Origin: G963422445 sp963422445
GTDB taxonomy: Bacteria > Pseudomonadota > Alphaproteobacteria > Thalassobaculales > Thalassobaculaceae
Assembly (NCBI GenBank): GCA_963422445.2
Contig: OY729512.2
Span: 62,001 to 126,000, forward strand
DNA: 64,000 nucleotides
Direction of reading: 5' to 3'
Every line of letters begins with the position of its first letter. Position 1 is the stretch's first letter. The translations under genes were made by a program, and so were the position numbers. Below, in pieces: positions 35,643 to 46,588 of the stretch. The notes below the pieces were generated by a model that was not told the DNA's origin, did no database searches, and saw only the letters and a list, made by a program, of their open reading frames with translations.

Positions 35643-36302
35643 CTAGATAGTGTCGTCACGAAATACCAGCCCAGAGCGCCAGACACCGGATCTGCACCGC
35701 GGCGAGGAACGATGCGGCATTCCTAGCGTATCCTGTGGCAATCCCACGCCAACGCTTGAGCCACAGAAAAGCGTTCTCCACCAAATGCCGGTGCCGGTAG
35801 AGAGGGACATCATACGCTCTGGGGTGTTTGCGGTTGCGCTTCGGCGGAATCACCGCAATGACTCCATGCTCCTCACAATAAGACAGGATGGCAGTCGTGT
35901 CATAGGCCTTGTCCGCCAACAAGGACTCGGCATCTATCCCTTCAATCAGCTCGACCGCTTGACTGCAATCTGCTGCCGTCCCCTCGGTCACCAACACCCG
36001 CACCGGCATCCCATGTGCGTCCACAGCCAGGTGCAGCGTCGTGTTCAGCCCCCTTTTGTGCGATCCATCGCCTGATTGCCGCCGACCGCACCGCTCGCAT
36101 GGGGATGGACCTTGAGATGACTGGCGTCAATCATCAGCCACTCATCGTCCGGCTCATCCACCAGATGCTCCAGCAATGCCCCCCAGAGCCCCTTGTCCCG
36201 CCAGCGACAGAACCGACGATGGGTATTTTTCCAGTCTCCATAGTCTGGCGGCACATCACGCCAGGGAGCGCCGGTACGCAGAATCCAGAAGACCTCATTT
36301 AA
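35643..36302 (-). pseudogene. IS427-type element, copy 2, truncated by IS1634
   Basis: The CTAG-flanked left end and the downstream half of the transposase match copy 1 at 14157 with few changes. It includes the AAAAGGG heptamer at 36051-36057 and LLADKAYDTTAI. The upstream part ends near 36298 where the IS1634 inverted repeat begins, so the N-terminus and the other end are lost. Confidence 0.88.
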
Positions 36303-38356
36303 CCCAAGTTCAACAACCCGTTTCGAAGTTTGTTGTGCATCGATGCGTTAGAGAGCAAGACTTCCGCGTATGGCACTACATTTCGGTTGCCTGTGCCGAT
36401 TTCGTGGTCAGACGATTATTTTCCTGATGCCTCCGGGACCGGGGTCCGCGCCGCGCGCCCGATAGATGGCCCGTTGCCGGAGTTCAGCGCGGGTGGCCTT
36501 GCCAGATGAAGCGTGCGGCCGTCCTTGCGCCGGACGGTCGCCGTGCCGCGCTGCTGGCCCTCGAGGATGCGTCGCAGGCTGGCCCAGCTTGCGCACTCGC
36601 CCTGCTCACGGAGGCGCCGGCGGATGGTCTGCACCATCTGGTCGGCGCTCACGGTGATGAGCAGGGGCCCGTCGGAGCGCCTCTGGGTCTGATGGAAGAT
36701 GGGGCGGAGGCCGAGTTCGGATTTGAGCGAGCGGAACACGGCCTCCACATCGGTGAGCGCGGTGTAGGTGCGCCACAGTACCTCCTCGTCCCAGTCCTCG
36801 ACGTTGGTGCGCAGGCAGTAGACGCCTTGATGTGTGATCATGGTGCCGGCGCGCGGGCGGCGCTGCCAGGTGACGGCGCGGGCCTTCTTGCCGCTGTCAT
36901 CGGCGATGACATCGATGACGTAGTGCGCGCCGACGCCGCGGCTCTTCTCCTTGATCCGGCCGATCCGCTGCCAGACATGGTCGAGGCGCTTGCGGGTGCG
37001 CGGCCGCGACAGGCCCTCGAGGCGCTTGCGCAACGCGCCCTCGAAGCGCGCGGCAATGCCCTGTTCCTTCTTCGCCCGCGCTTCGGAGTAGCAGTAGAGC
37101 CGCACCTCTCCGCCGTCCGCGTCGACCACCTTATGCACATGGACCGTCTGGCGCGAGCGGGTCTCAAGCGCAATCGCCAGATCGGGATCGAAGCGGCGGG
37201 CGCGTTCCCGGCTGACCGCCAGATAGCGGTCGCCGTTCTCGCGCAGCCAGACGATGTTGGCCTCGGTGGCAATCCCCGCATCCATCACCACCAAGGCGTC
37301 CGCCGGAGCGTGCAGGGCGTCGAGCATGGGCGCCAGGGTCGTGTCTTCGTTGACCGCACCCGCGAACACTTCGGAGCGGCGTACGAAGCCCGAGCCGTCG
37401 AGCACCAGCCCCAGGGTGAGCAGCGGGCAATCCGAGCGCTTCTCCTTGGAGTGGCCGCGTTCGGCCTTGGTCTGGGCCGCCGCCTCGCCCTCGAAGAAGG
37501 TATTGGTCAGGTCGTAGAGCGTGACCGTGTGGGGCAGACCGAACAGGTCCGTCACCGGCTCGAAGAGGGGGCCTCGATCGCCGAACGGTGCGCCAGCAGG
37601 GCATCGGAGGCGCGGGTGAGGCGCATCATGCTCATCCGCTCGAAGTCCACGCCCAGACGCTCGCCGAGGGCCGAACGCGCGCACAGCCAGCGCCAGATGG
37701 CGCGCTCAGACCCCGGTGCCGCCATGCGCGCGATGATGCTGGCCATGGCCAGCGCGCGCTGCGTGCCGTTGAAGCCCAGCCGCTCCAGCAGGGCCTCCAG
37801 GCCGAGCTGCTCCATGGCCCACAGCCCGACAGCCTCGACGCCGACCGAGCGCGGGCGGATTAGCGCCAGAGTGCTCACGTCCACCGTCTGCATGTCTGGG
37901 CGCTCGACGGCGGCGGGCGGCGCCCGAGTGAGCAGTGGCGCGGCGATGTGCTGGGCATGCCGCTCGACCTCTTCCGGGCAGGTCAGCGGCACCAGCTCGC
38001 CCTGGCGGTCGAGCAGCTGCTGGATCCGGGCGCACAGCACGGGCCAGCGCCGTCGCGCGAGCGAGAAGTCGCTGCCGAGGTCGAGAAGGGTGTGCTGGCG
38101 GACCCTGTCTCCACTGCGCTCGTTGCGCACCAGGCGGTACGAGTAATAGACGTCGCCGCGTTCGGTTGTGCGTATCTTGGCGCGCCGGATGAACAGGGTC
38201 GGAGGATAATGGCGGGGCCGGCCCTTGGAAACCCACGGCCGCACATATTATGTCACTACAATTCAGCATTGAAACACAAAACGAACAAAATCAACGAGTG
38301 CCGGATGCCCAGAGCCTAAATACGCTAATTTCGACGTGCCGAATGTTAAACTTGGG
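36303..38356 (-). mobile_element. IS1634-family element, second copy
   Basis: Inverted repeats CCCAAGTTCAAC (36303) and GTTAAACTTGGG (ending 38356). The flanks are TTAA on the left and TTAG on the right, not an exact duplication. The left side is a truncated IS427 and the right side is the end of csb2, so the flanks probably come from different places (deletion or recombination between copies). Confidence 0.85.
36416..38244 (-). pseudogene. IS1634-family transposase, frameshifted
   Basis: The N-terminal part (38244 down to about 37590) contains KIRTTERGDVYYSYRLVRNE and RSVGVEAVGLWAMEQLGLE. After a frameshift the rest reads VTLYDLTNTFFEGEAA, ALVVMDAGIATEANIVWLRE, RHLKSELGLRPIFHQ-like (VFRSLKSELGLRPIFHQ), and LRRILEGQQRGTATVRR. 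Near the end a second shift loses the native tail, which is still readable in another frame as PGGIRKIIV. It belongs to the same family as the element at 2001 but is not identical. Confidence 0.85.
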
Positions 38357-38370
38357 TTAGCGCCGGCGAA

Positions 38371-40128
38371 TCAGGAGCCGGCGAAGAGCCCGCCGCCCTT
38401 ATGCGCGGTCCGGCCGATCAGGAGCGGGCCGGTCTGAGCCGTGGGGGAAACCAGACGCAGTCGGCCCAACAGGCCGCTGCGCGGCCCGCGCCGCACCGCA
38501 AGGACCTCGATGGCGTCCGGCGGCAGCCTCGGCCAGCCGCACCGTTCGAGTTCGGCGGCCACATCGGCCTTCAACGCGTCCTCGTCGCCAAGCCGGCGGC
38601 GGTGCCGGGTTACGTCGTATTCGGTCACGCTCTCCCACACCCGCGCCGCGGCGAACAGCGGGTCGCTCTCCGCATCGAGCACCGCCGACGCCAGTGTCAA
38701 CCGCCCGGCCTTGCCGGCGCGTAGAACGTCCATGCCCTCCAGCGCGCGCCCCAGATAACAGCCGTCGCCCAGCAGGAGCGGCCCTTCGACCGGCGCGGCG
38801 AACGCAACCCTGACATGCCAGAGCGTTTCCTTGGCAAAGCGCGTACCGGCGGCGAACGATTCCGCCCGCTCGCCGTTGCGATCGAAGGGCTCCCGCGGCG
38901 CGCGCCTCCTCGGCGGCCCGTTCGCGCGCGCCCTTGGCTTCATCGGCCAGACGGGTCGGTTCGATCCGCCTCCGCCGGGCCGCGAGCAGAGCGAGCGGCG
39001 TCACGCTGCGCCAGCACCGACCGTTTCCCTCGTAGCGTCGGACCATGCCGTCGGCATCGACCACCCCATCGGCATCCGTCCAGGCAACCTGCGAGAACGC
39101 CCAGGCGACGTCTCTGGGCGCCAACGGGCAGGACTGCGGCACATAGACGGCAAGCCGACGGAACATCATGTCGGCATGCAGATGGCCGATCGACGGGATC
39201 GGCGTGATATGCACCCGCGCCTCCTTGTCGCTATCGCCCGCCCCACGGCCGATCAGGTAACGCTCCGCCGTATCCGCGAGGTCGGGCGCCGCCGCCGATA
39301 ACCGGTCCCAGGCCTTGTCGCGCGTGTCCTTGACCAGTTCAGACGCCGCGCTCAGCCGCCGGCCGGCGAAGGCGGCTTGCGTATTGCCCTCCCTGATTTC
39401 GAAAACGAACCGGAGCGGCCGGGCGTCATAGGTGATTTTGACCACCGCCAGTTTGGGCGACTGCACGAAAACATGGATCGGCTTGCGGTTGGTTCCACCA
39501 GGGCGAAAACGGCTGCGCATGCCGTCGAAGCGGGCTGCCAAGCTCTGCCGCAGTCCGGGCCGGGGCAGAGCAGGTCCCGTCTCGCGCCCCCGCCAACCGA
39601 AGGCCGGTATACGATCCCGCCATGGTCGGCGAGCCGGGCCGCCGCCGCCTCGGCGTCCATCATGGCCGCTTCGGCCCAGGCCATATCGACGCCACGCCCA
39701 AGCTGATAGAGCCCGTCGGCCGCCTCGCAAAGCGCCGCCGTATGCGTATCGTCGTCGATCGACCAGCAATAGAGGATAGGCGCTTCGGCATTGAACAGGA
39801 CCGGCCGGATACGCTTGCCGACACGGATAGAGGCCACCACCTTGTCGAAATCCGGCGTTTCCCTTTTTGACAATGCGGCGTCCAGGTGGTTATTGGGCAC
39901 AACATCGGTATAGCCTTGGCCGGGCAGGCTGCGCGGCGCCGCGATAACCGGCGGCGGCAGCCTTTCCAGCCAATCGTACGAGTCGCGCACAGCAGGCGGT
40001 ATCGCCGCGCCCCGCGCAGCACCCGCCATCAACGCCTGGAACAGGCGGGCCAGCGCGGGAGGCTAGTCGTCCGTGCCGTGATAACGGCCCTCGTAAAACC
40101 GTATGGCGACGAGAAGCGCTTGTTCCAT
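38371..40128 (-). pseudogene. csb2: Type I-G (I-U) CRISPR protein Csb2 (Cas5-Cas6 fusion), decayed
   Basis: Starts at ATG 40128, three bases after the csb1 stop, with MEQALLVAIRFYEGRYHGTDD followed by an in-frame TAG at codon 22. The frame then continues with SYDWLERLPPPVIAAPRSLP and LYQLGRGVDMAWAEAAMM. After a frameshift near 39580 it reads HITPIPSIGHLHADMMFRRL and CPLAPRDVAWAFSQVAW (Cas5-like part). After another near 38900 it ends with the Cas6-like part WHVRVAFAAPVEGPLLLGDG and GPLLIGRTAHKGGGLFAG. Csb2 normally forms part of the I-G Cascade complex and processes crRNA. One nonsense and at least two frameshift lesions show that the system is dead. No cas3, csx17, cas1 or array is seen. Confidence 0.82.
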
Positions 40129-40131
40129 GAC

Positions 40132-40935
40132 TCAGGTCTTTTTCGCGTCCGCCCGGGCAAGCTTCTTGTCGAATTCAACCGTGCGATCCGGTCCGACGCT
40201 GAATGCCGAAGCGGCTTTCCGAGCAGCCGAAAAGGCCGCGTCTTCGTTCAGGGCGAAGGTTTCCCGCCCGCCGTCGCGGTTAACCGCCGTCCACGCCGCC
40301 GGCGCATCCGGATCGGGCGTGACAAGGCAGCCCTGTCGCAGGAAGCCGTCGAGCGGAGCGGTCGCCGCTATCAACGCCAAGCCGAGCACATAGCGGCGCA
40401 GGGCCAGTCCATCATCCCCGTTCAGACGCCGCAGCGCGATCAGGTTGACCGTCACGTCGCGGCGAATCTCGCCATGGACCACGATGCCGCCATGCTCGCC
40501 GGTCGCCGGCACATGCACGAAGCCGCGCTGCGCCAGAGGCCCCTTCGTACTGCCTTCCTGCTTCGCCTTCTCGGCTTCGCTGAACACGTCAAACTTGGCG
40601 TAATCGACCGGCGGGTTATACTGCGCGGAGCGGGTCAGAGGGTCGACGTTCCAGGCGCGGATCACCGACTGCACGATGCGCGGAAGCTTGGCCTGCGTAT
40701 CGCGGGAATCCCATGCCCCGAACACCAGCGAGGTCGGCGCCAACCGCGCAATCGCGTTGACATCGCCGGTATCAAGAAAGGCGGCGAAGGCACGCTGGGC
40801 TTCTTCCGCGAGCGCGGTGGAGCGAATGATCGCATCGCCGAGGCGGTGTCCGGCTTCGAGAGAAGCGTTGGCGCCGTCAGGCTCCCACAACCGCGCGCAA
40901 ATCCTTCCGGGCCTCGCGGCCCGGCCTCTTTGCAA
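40132..40935 (-). pseudogene. csb1: Type I-G (I-U) CRISPR protein Csb1 (Cas7), 5' truncated
   Basis: The open frame of 267 codons covers the C-terminal two thirds of Csb1, the Cas7 backbone subunit (GSU0053 family). Characteristic segments: LEAGHRLGDAIIRSTALAEE, SLVFGAWDSRDTQAKLPRIV, RSAQYNPPVDYAKFDVFSE, QRGFVHVPATGEHGGIVVHG and RRYVLGLALIAATAPLDGF. The usual first about 75-100 residues are missing and the frame begins just after a hairpin at 40907-40924. csb2 follows after three bases, as in functional I-G loci. Confidence 0.85.
40907..40924. other. Perfect hairpin at the csb1 truncation point
   Basis: CCGGGCC, TCGC loop, GGCCCGG: a 7-bp stem between the ImmA remnant and the surviving part of csb1. 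No T-run follows, so it is not an obvious terminator. It may mark the deletion junction. Confidence 0.35.
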
Positions 40936-40980
40936 CGACTTGCGCGTCGCAAGCGCCGTCGAGGAGGCCCAATCCGCCGT

Positions 40981-41379
40981 TCACGCATCGCCGCCGCGCC
41001 CGACGATATCCGGGGCGTCTTCCAGGCCGACCCGGCGATGGTTCACCAACTGGGTCTGGATCGTCATCGGCGAGACGCCGAAGCGCTTCGCAACCCTGGC
41101 CTGACTCTCCTCGGAATAGTCGCCATCCAGCATCTCGTCTACGGCGGCGAACGGGCTCAACAACTCCGCGGCGAACGCGCGCTGCATCTTCTGCCGGTAG
41201 CTGTAGGCGCGCGTGGTGGGAAACAGCCGATCGGTAGATCGGGCAATCTGATTGCCGACCATGCAGTCGCCAATGAAGCGGGCAAGTTCGAAACGCCGCC
41301 CTTTTATCCACTTCGACCTGAACAATATCCGTCCAGGGCCGTCTTCCCGACCGAGCGCAAAAGATATCCTGATTCTCAC
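40981..41379 (-). pseudogene. ImmA/IrrE-type protein, C-terminal remnant
   Basis: The text RRFELARFIGDCMVG, AYSYRQKMQRAFAAELLSPF, DEMLDGDYSEESQARVAKR and VSPMTIQTQLVNHRRV matches the part of an ImmA/IrrE-like peptidase after the HExxH helix. The FAAELLSPF segment carries the usual third metal ligand Glu. The N-terminus is missing; an IS1595 remnant starts at about 41385. It lies immediately upstream of the csb1 fragment. Confidence 0.65.
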
Positions 41380-41387
41380 TCAAGCTA

Positions 41388-42250
41388 AGCGCAATTTGAG
41401 TAGCCGTTCCGGCATTGGCGGTGTCCGCAGCGCCACGTAGACCAGTCCGGGGATGATCTCGGGCAGGTCGAAGCGACGATTGAACCGGTACTCGAACTCC
41501 GCGAGATAACGCTGGGCATACTTGGGGCGAACCGCATGATAGGCGCCGCGCAACGCCGTCTTGATGTTGCCGAGAATCGTGTTCACCCAACGAAACTCGG
41601 GACGCTCGACCGCGGCTTTCCCGCCGCCGGTCACCATCGGCTCATGAACGCAGCCTGCCGCGGTCACGCCATTGAAGCAGGTCAGTCCATCGGAGAGCAC
41701 CTGCGTGCCCGGGCTCAGGTGCTGCTATGCCCAGGCGGCGACTTCAGTGAGACGGAAGCCCTCGACCACGGTGAGCGTCACCCGCTGCGGATGTCCCGCC
41801 TCATGGATCTCGACCGCGGCCACGAAAGGGGTCTTGCCCGGTGCCCCACCTCCGCGCTTGCCGCCGCTGCGCTCGCCCCCGAGAGTAGGCATCGTCGCGT
41901 TGGACCGACCCGCCGAGCGGGTGCTCTCAGTTTCGCTCCATCATCACCTGCATCAGCTTGTGGCGTCTGCGCCAGGCGGCGTTGTAGAAGATGCCGAGCT
42001 GGCGGTGCAGCGTCATCGCCGATGCACCTTTCTTGTCCTGGGTCATGAAGCAGATGCCATGGAACCACACCGTCAGGGGCAGCTTGGTGGCCTCGAAGAG
42101 GGTCCCGGCGGTGATGGAGGTCTGGCGGTTGCAGCGATAGCACTGCTGGAGCTTGTGTGTGTTCAACTGGCAGCCTCGGTCGTGGCCGCAGTTCGGGCAC
42201 ACGAAACCGTTGGGCCAGCGCCATCAGGACAGAGCGTCGAAGCACTGCTC
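41388..42250 (-). pseudogene. IS1595-family (ISXO2-like) transposase, frameshifted
   Basis: The zinc-ribbon N-terminus is RWPNGFVCPNCGHDRG and CYRCNRQTSITAGTLF near 42200-42080. The middle is SAMTLHRQLGIFYNAAWRR, ending in a stop near 41927. The C-terminal part near 41700-41390 is VLSDGLTCFNGVTAAGC-like (LSDGLTCFNGVTAAG), FRWVNTILGNIKTALRGAYH and LAEFEYRFNRRFDLP. At least two frame changes inactivate it. It differs from the IS1595 element at 51177. Confidence 0.8.
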
Positions 42251-42515
42251 TTCGGCTCCATACAAGGATCTCGGCAGTCTGGCTGTTGGCCAGGCCGAGG
42301 CTCGCGTGGTTGCGGGCCCAGCGGATGCGGTTGCCAGTGCGCAGTCCAACGCCCTCTCTGCGGTAGACCTCTCTCCCGCCCCGGCACCCGCCGGTCTCGG
42401 CGGGCTTGCAGCGCACGGTCCCGCTGTCGCCGCCGTCGAGTAGCACGTCCCGGCTCCGGTGGTCGATCCCGACCACGCGGCATTCGTCTCCTTTGCCTTC
42501 CTTTGCGGATTTTAA

Positions 42516-42718
42516 TCATCGCCCTACCAGAAGACGGGCTTCCGAATGCCTGTGCAGGGACCAGATCCGGCAATAGGAACCGGCGCCACGCCAAGGTGGC
42601 ACCGAGCTCACGCGTGATCGACAGTTCTGGTGCTGGAGCATCCCGGTCTTGGTCTCCTCGATCGCGCCGCGGCATGGGCCTTCGAGGTCGCGGCAGTGCG
42701 GGAAAATGGCTGACCGTG
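42516..42718 (-). other. Unrecognised coding-like fragment downstream of the pAgo gene
   Basis: A minus-strand frame reads FPHCRDLEGPCRGAIEETKT and GMLQHQNCRSRVSS and stops at 42516. It looks protein-like but I recognise no family. Before the copy B insertion it followed the Argonaute remnant directly. The other 230 bp up to the IS1595 transposase (42250-42515) hold nothing I can identify. Confidence 0.3.
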
Positions 42719-44216
42719 GAACCTCTTGCAAAATTCCTGTCCCCAGGGTCCGGTGAGGCCGGATCGGTCGGTTGATCCCGGTCACCTCTGCACTTGGAGG
42801 TCGGAATCCATGGATTCGCGGTGTCTCATCAGAGACGATGAGACCAAACAGGGACCTTTGTGGACATCGGGACACGCCTCTCCGGGCCCCTCTCTTCGAG
42901 AGGGCCGCGAAGGGTCGGCATGCGTTGTCGGAGCCGCGCTATGGGACGGCGAGACGTATCAACGGGTCAGCCGCCAGGGCCAGGATGCCGACCATGAGAT
43001 GGCAGGTGACCCTGGAATGTCCACGGACGCGGACATGGCGCCCGCCACACTCATCCTTGAGGCGGGCGTTGGTCCTCTCGACACCGGACCGGATCCGGAC
43101 CCGCACGGTCTCGGGATCGACATGGCCTATTGCACGCCGGGCCCGGGCCTCCCGGTCTCGCTCCTCCTTGAGGTCCTTGTCCCGGCGCGGATTGACATCG
43201 ATGATCGGCACATGGCCAAGCCGTTCGCTCATCTGGTAGATCTCCCCGGCATCATAGGCCGCGTCCATGAGATCGTAGAGATTGGTCACACGCGCGGCGG
43301 TCATCATCGCCAGCGGGATCGCGACCTGGCTGTCATGGACGGATGCCGAGGTGAGGACGGTCCTCAGCGGCACCCCGCAGTCTGCTGTGTCGATATGCAG
43401 CTTGTAACCGCACCAGGCCTCCATGACCCCCTTGGCATTCTTCTTTGCCCCGTGATCACAGACCTTCGGCAGCGCGTCGAGCATCTCATCGAGATCCATC
43501 CCGTTCGCTTGCTGTTCGAGACGCCCAGGCTCCTTCGTCCTCTCCTCGCCCTTGCGGGGCCGGCCGCGCTTGCGTTCCGGCGTCGGGGCCTTCGGCCTCG
43601 GGGCCGGCGTCTCCCGGGCCTCGATGGCCGTCGAGTCCCGCGACACGTGGCCGATGAGCGCGTCGCCCAGTGTCTCTGCAACCAGAGCCGCGTGCATCCT
43701 CTCCGGAAGACGGGACTGCGAAAATTCGGCAAACGCCCGCGAAAACGTCGCTTCACGCGGGATCTCCGCGACACGCGACCAGCCGCACAGCCGGCGCAAC
43801 GTCGGGTCCACCTTGAGCCTGTCGATCAGGTGACGGGTCGTCGGCAGACCCCATACCGCCTTGGCGATGACGCCACGGGCCAGCGCCCGGCGATCCTCCC
43901 GGGGCCGACCCGGACCGGTCCACACCTCATCGACGAAGCCCTCCACCTTGACAAGATCGAGAGCTGTCACGAAACGCTTGTGCGTCTCCAGGAGAGGACC
44001 GACCGCCTCGGCCAACGCAGGGAAAAGGTCCCCTTGAAATCGGTGCCAGAGATCGGATAGGGTCGAACCAAGGGTCATCGAGGTCACCTCTTCGGTATCT
44101 TGTTATTGTGGAAACACAACATACCACGGGGTGCCCCCGGGACTCAGGCCCTCGACAACAAAATCAGCCTCGACAAGGCAAAAAACCGGTCGGGCCGGCA
44201 ATTTTGCAAGAAGCTC
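42719..44216 (-). mobile_element. IS5/IS1182-like 1.5-kb element, copy B
   Basis: The ends GAACCTCTTGCAAAATT and AATTTTGCAAGAAGCTC are flanked by a 4-bp duplication CGTG at 42715-42718 and 44217-44220. At 1498 bp it is the same length as copy A. It landed 12 bp beyond the stop of the Argonaute remnant. Confidence 0.9.
42939..44087 (-). CDS. DDE transposase of IS5/IS1182-like element (copy B)
   Basis: An intact 382-residue transposase nearly identical to copy A. It retains GHVSRDSTAIEARETPAP (first Asp), LYDLMDAAYDAGEIYQ (second Asp) and SGVERTNARLKDECGG (Glu). With intact ends and a clean target duplication this is the best candidate for the active source copy. Confidence 0.87.
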   Translation of the reverse strand: MTSMTLGSTLSDLWHRFQGDLFPALAEAVGPLLETHKRFVTALDLVKVEGFVDEVWTGPGRPREDRRALARGVIAKAVWGLPTTRHLIDRLKVDPTLRRLCGWSRVAEIPREATFSRAFAEFSQSRLPERMHAALVAETLGDALIGHVSRDSTAIEARETPAPRPKAPTPERKRGRPRKGEERTKEPGRLEQQANGMDLDEMLDALPKVCDHGAKKNAKGVMEAWCGYKLHIDTADCGVPLRTVLTSASVHDSQVAIPLAMMTAARVTNLYDLMDAAYDAGEIYQMSERLGHVPIIDVNPRRDKDLKEERDREARARRAIGHVDPETVRVRIRSGVERTNARLKDECGGRHVRVRGHSRVTCHLMVGILALAADPLIRLAVP

Positions 44217-44228
44217 CGTGAAACTCGA

Positions 44229-45497
44229 CTAGATGAACAATCTATAGTCATAAGATGCCGAACCGAATCGCTGGAGCAGTGAGCCTATCTTCGCGATCTC
44301 ACGGGAAGATTGCAGGGTGGCGGGGAGCTTCGTATAGAGATCGAAGGTGTTCCAATTCATCTTGGAGATGCCGAGTATTTCCCCTGCAAGTTTCTGAAGG
44401 GATGTTCGCCCGGCATGGCGTCTAATCATCAGCGGGGCAGGAATACATCGCTTTCCCTGGAAATACCTGAGGCGAGGATTGAGCGCAGTCGTTGCGCCGT
44501 GAACCCATAGCAGCGCGCTGTAGTCATCGAGCTTCATGACCGTGCCGCGCCGGATCGGAAACCTGTCTTCATCGGACGTGCCGTCGGGCTTCTGAACCGA
44601 CGCCACGTAGCGAAGCGCGCGGTCGATCTGGATTTCGAGCATGTCGATGGACGCCACGCCGCGCAGGCCGTCGCGCAATCCTTCGCGTCCTTGTTTGACG
44701 AACGGCATGCGCTTGTGAAGCACGACCCGCTCGGGAAGCTTCATCCGTGCATCGAAAAAAAGCTGACGGATCGTTTCATCGACGCGCCGCGCATCATCGG
44801 CTGACATGAAAGGATTCCCGCGCCGAATGACAGGATTCTCGATCTTGCTGAGCCGGTACTGGAGGCCCTCTCCGCGTGCGCTATAGATGTGGCTGCATCC
44901 GAGAACGACATGGTCTCCGCGTGGCGCGTTGGGATCGATACTGAACCCCAACCCGACAAAGGCGGTGTCATCGACAAGATTGTCGAGCAGCCACGGCGTG
45001 CGCATGCCTTTGACGTAGAGCGCCAGCGAAAGCCACCACCACACCCGGCACTGGTGGTCGTCCGCAAGCGTATCCTCATTGAGGAACTGGGTGGCAATGC
45101 CGCGCTGGGCACAGAACGCCTTGACGAAATTGTGCAGGTCGAAGCCTTTGGACTTGGTACGGTAGCGACGGAAGGGTTGCCAGCGGTCAGGAATGTAGAT
45201 CAGCACGACGCCGGGAGCACGCGACGCATGCAGTCTTTCGATGCTTCGATTGATGAGGCGCGCGGCATCGCGCGACCCCTGTACCGGTTCATGCGTAGGA
45301 GGTTCGGGACAGGTCATCCACCCCGATGATCCGGTCCGAACAATCTCACCGGCAGACCGTAGGCAGTCTGAAATCCGGGGTAATCGAGCAGGTAATCCCG
45401 TTCGGTATCGCTGGGCGTGAGCGAATCATTAACGAGCTGAAGATAAGTATGGAGCTCTTGCGCCTTGTATGACCCGCCTTAGCCCCTTTGAACAAAA
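44229..45497 (-). pseudogene. Prokaryotic Argonaute (MID/PIWI part), truncated and frameshifted
   Basis: A 362-codon frame (45317 to 44229) contains a PIWI domain: GVVLIYIPDRWQPFRRYR, CRVWWWLSLALYVKGMRTPW, FVGLGFSIDP, ERVVLHKRMPF, LDDYSALLWVHGATTALNPR, MNWNTFDLYTKLPATLQSS and the C-terminal SASYDYRLFI. Upstream, after a one-base loss near 45317, the protein continues as YKAQELHTYLQLVNDSLTPS and GLPVRLFGPDHRGGW until copy C begins at 45498, so the N-terminus is gone. The positions where slicing Argonautes carry catalytic Asp (GLGFSID, VVLHKRMPF) lack the usual residues, suggesting an inactive PIWI as in short pAgos. pAgos use guide nucleic acids for defence. This copy cannot function. Confidence 0.8.
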
Positions 45498-46588
45498 GAG
45501 CTTCTTGCAAAATTACCGGCCCGACCGGTTTTTTGCCTTCTCGAGGCTGATTTTGTTGTCGATGGCCTGGGTTTCGGGGCCACCCCGTGGTCTGTTGTGT
45601 TTCCACAATAACAAGATACCGAGGAGGTGACCCCGATGACCCTTGGCTCGGCCCTATCCGATCTCTGGCACCGATTTCAAGGGGACCTTTTCCCTGCGTT
45701 GGCTGAGGCGGTCGGTCCTCTCCTCGAGACGCACAAGCGTTTCGTGACAGCTCTCGATCTCGTCAAGGTGGAGGGCTTCGTCGATGAGGTGTGGACCGGT
45801 CCGGGTCGGCCCCGGGAGGATCGCCGGGCGCTGGCCCGTGGCTTCATCGCCAAGGCAGTATGGGATCTGCCGACGACCCGCCACCTGATCGACAGGCTCA
45901 AGGTGGACCCGACGTTGCGCCGACTGTGCGGCTGGTCGCGTGTCGCGGAGATCCCGAGTGAAGCGACGTTTTCGCGGGCGTTCGCCGAATGGTCGCAGTC
46001 CCGTCTTCCGGAGAGGATGCACGCGGCTCTGGTTGCAGAGACACTGGGCGATGCGCTCATCGGCCACGTGTCGCGGGCCTCGACGGCCATCGATGCCCGG
46101 GAGACGCCGGCCCCGACGCCGAAGGCCAGGACGCCGAACCGCAAGCGCGGCCGGCCCCGCAAGGGCGCGGAGAGGACGAAGGAGCCTGGGCGTCTCGAAC
46201 AGCAAGCGAACGGGATGGATCTCGATGAGAGGCTCGACGCGCTGCCGAAGGTCTGCGATCACGGGGCAAAGAAGACTGCCAAGGGGGTCATGGAGGCTTG
46301 GCGCGGTGACAAGCTACCTATCGACACAGCAGACTGCGGGGTGCCGCTGAGGACCGTCCTCACCTCGGCATCCGTCCATGACAGCCAAGTCGCGATCCCG
46401 CTGGCGATGATGACCGCCGGGCGTGTGACCAATCTCTACGATCTCATGGACGCGGCCTATGATGCCAGGGAGATCTACCAGATGAGCAGGGCGGATTTGT
46501 ACTTCGCCCTTTCGCCAGCCCTGCCAGGGCGTTGCCTGAGATAGTGGCCCTCTTCCCCGTGTCCTGATATGAGTGCCGCGCGGCAATC

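Larger units (their letters stand above)
33620..35645 (+). mobile_element. IS630-type deletion derivative hosting another IS
   Basis: The ends GAGCATTTTCAGATC (33622) and GATCGGAAAATGCTC (ending 35643) are inverted repeats, each flanked by TA as expected for IS630/Tc1-like elements. The 1.5-kb element at 33662-35159 has landed inside its left part. Without that insertion the IS630 derivative is only about 0.5 kb. Confidence 0.75.

Noticed and set aside
38371..41379. A CRISPR array near csb1/csb2
   Set aside because: No short direct repeats with regular spacing were seen next to the genes or in the flanking IS DNA.
42726..44060. 444-codon open frame opposite the copy B transposase
   Set aside because: The same antisense frame appears in copies A and C. 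It follows from codon bias; the transposase strand carries the DDE motifs.
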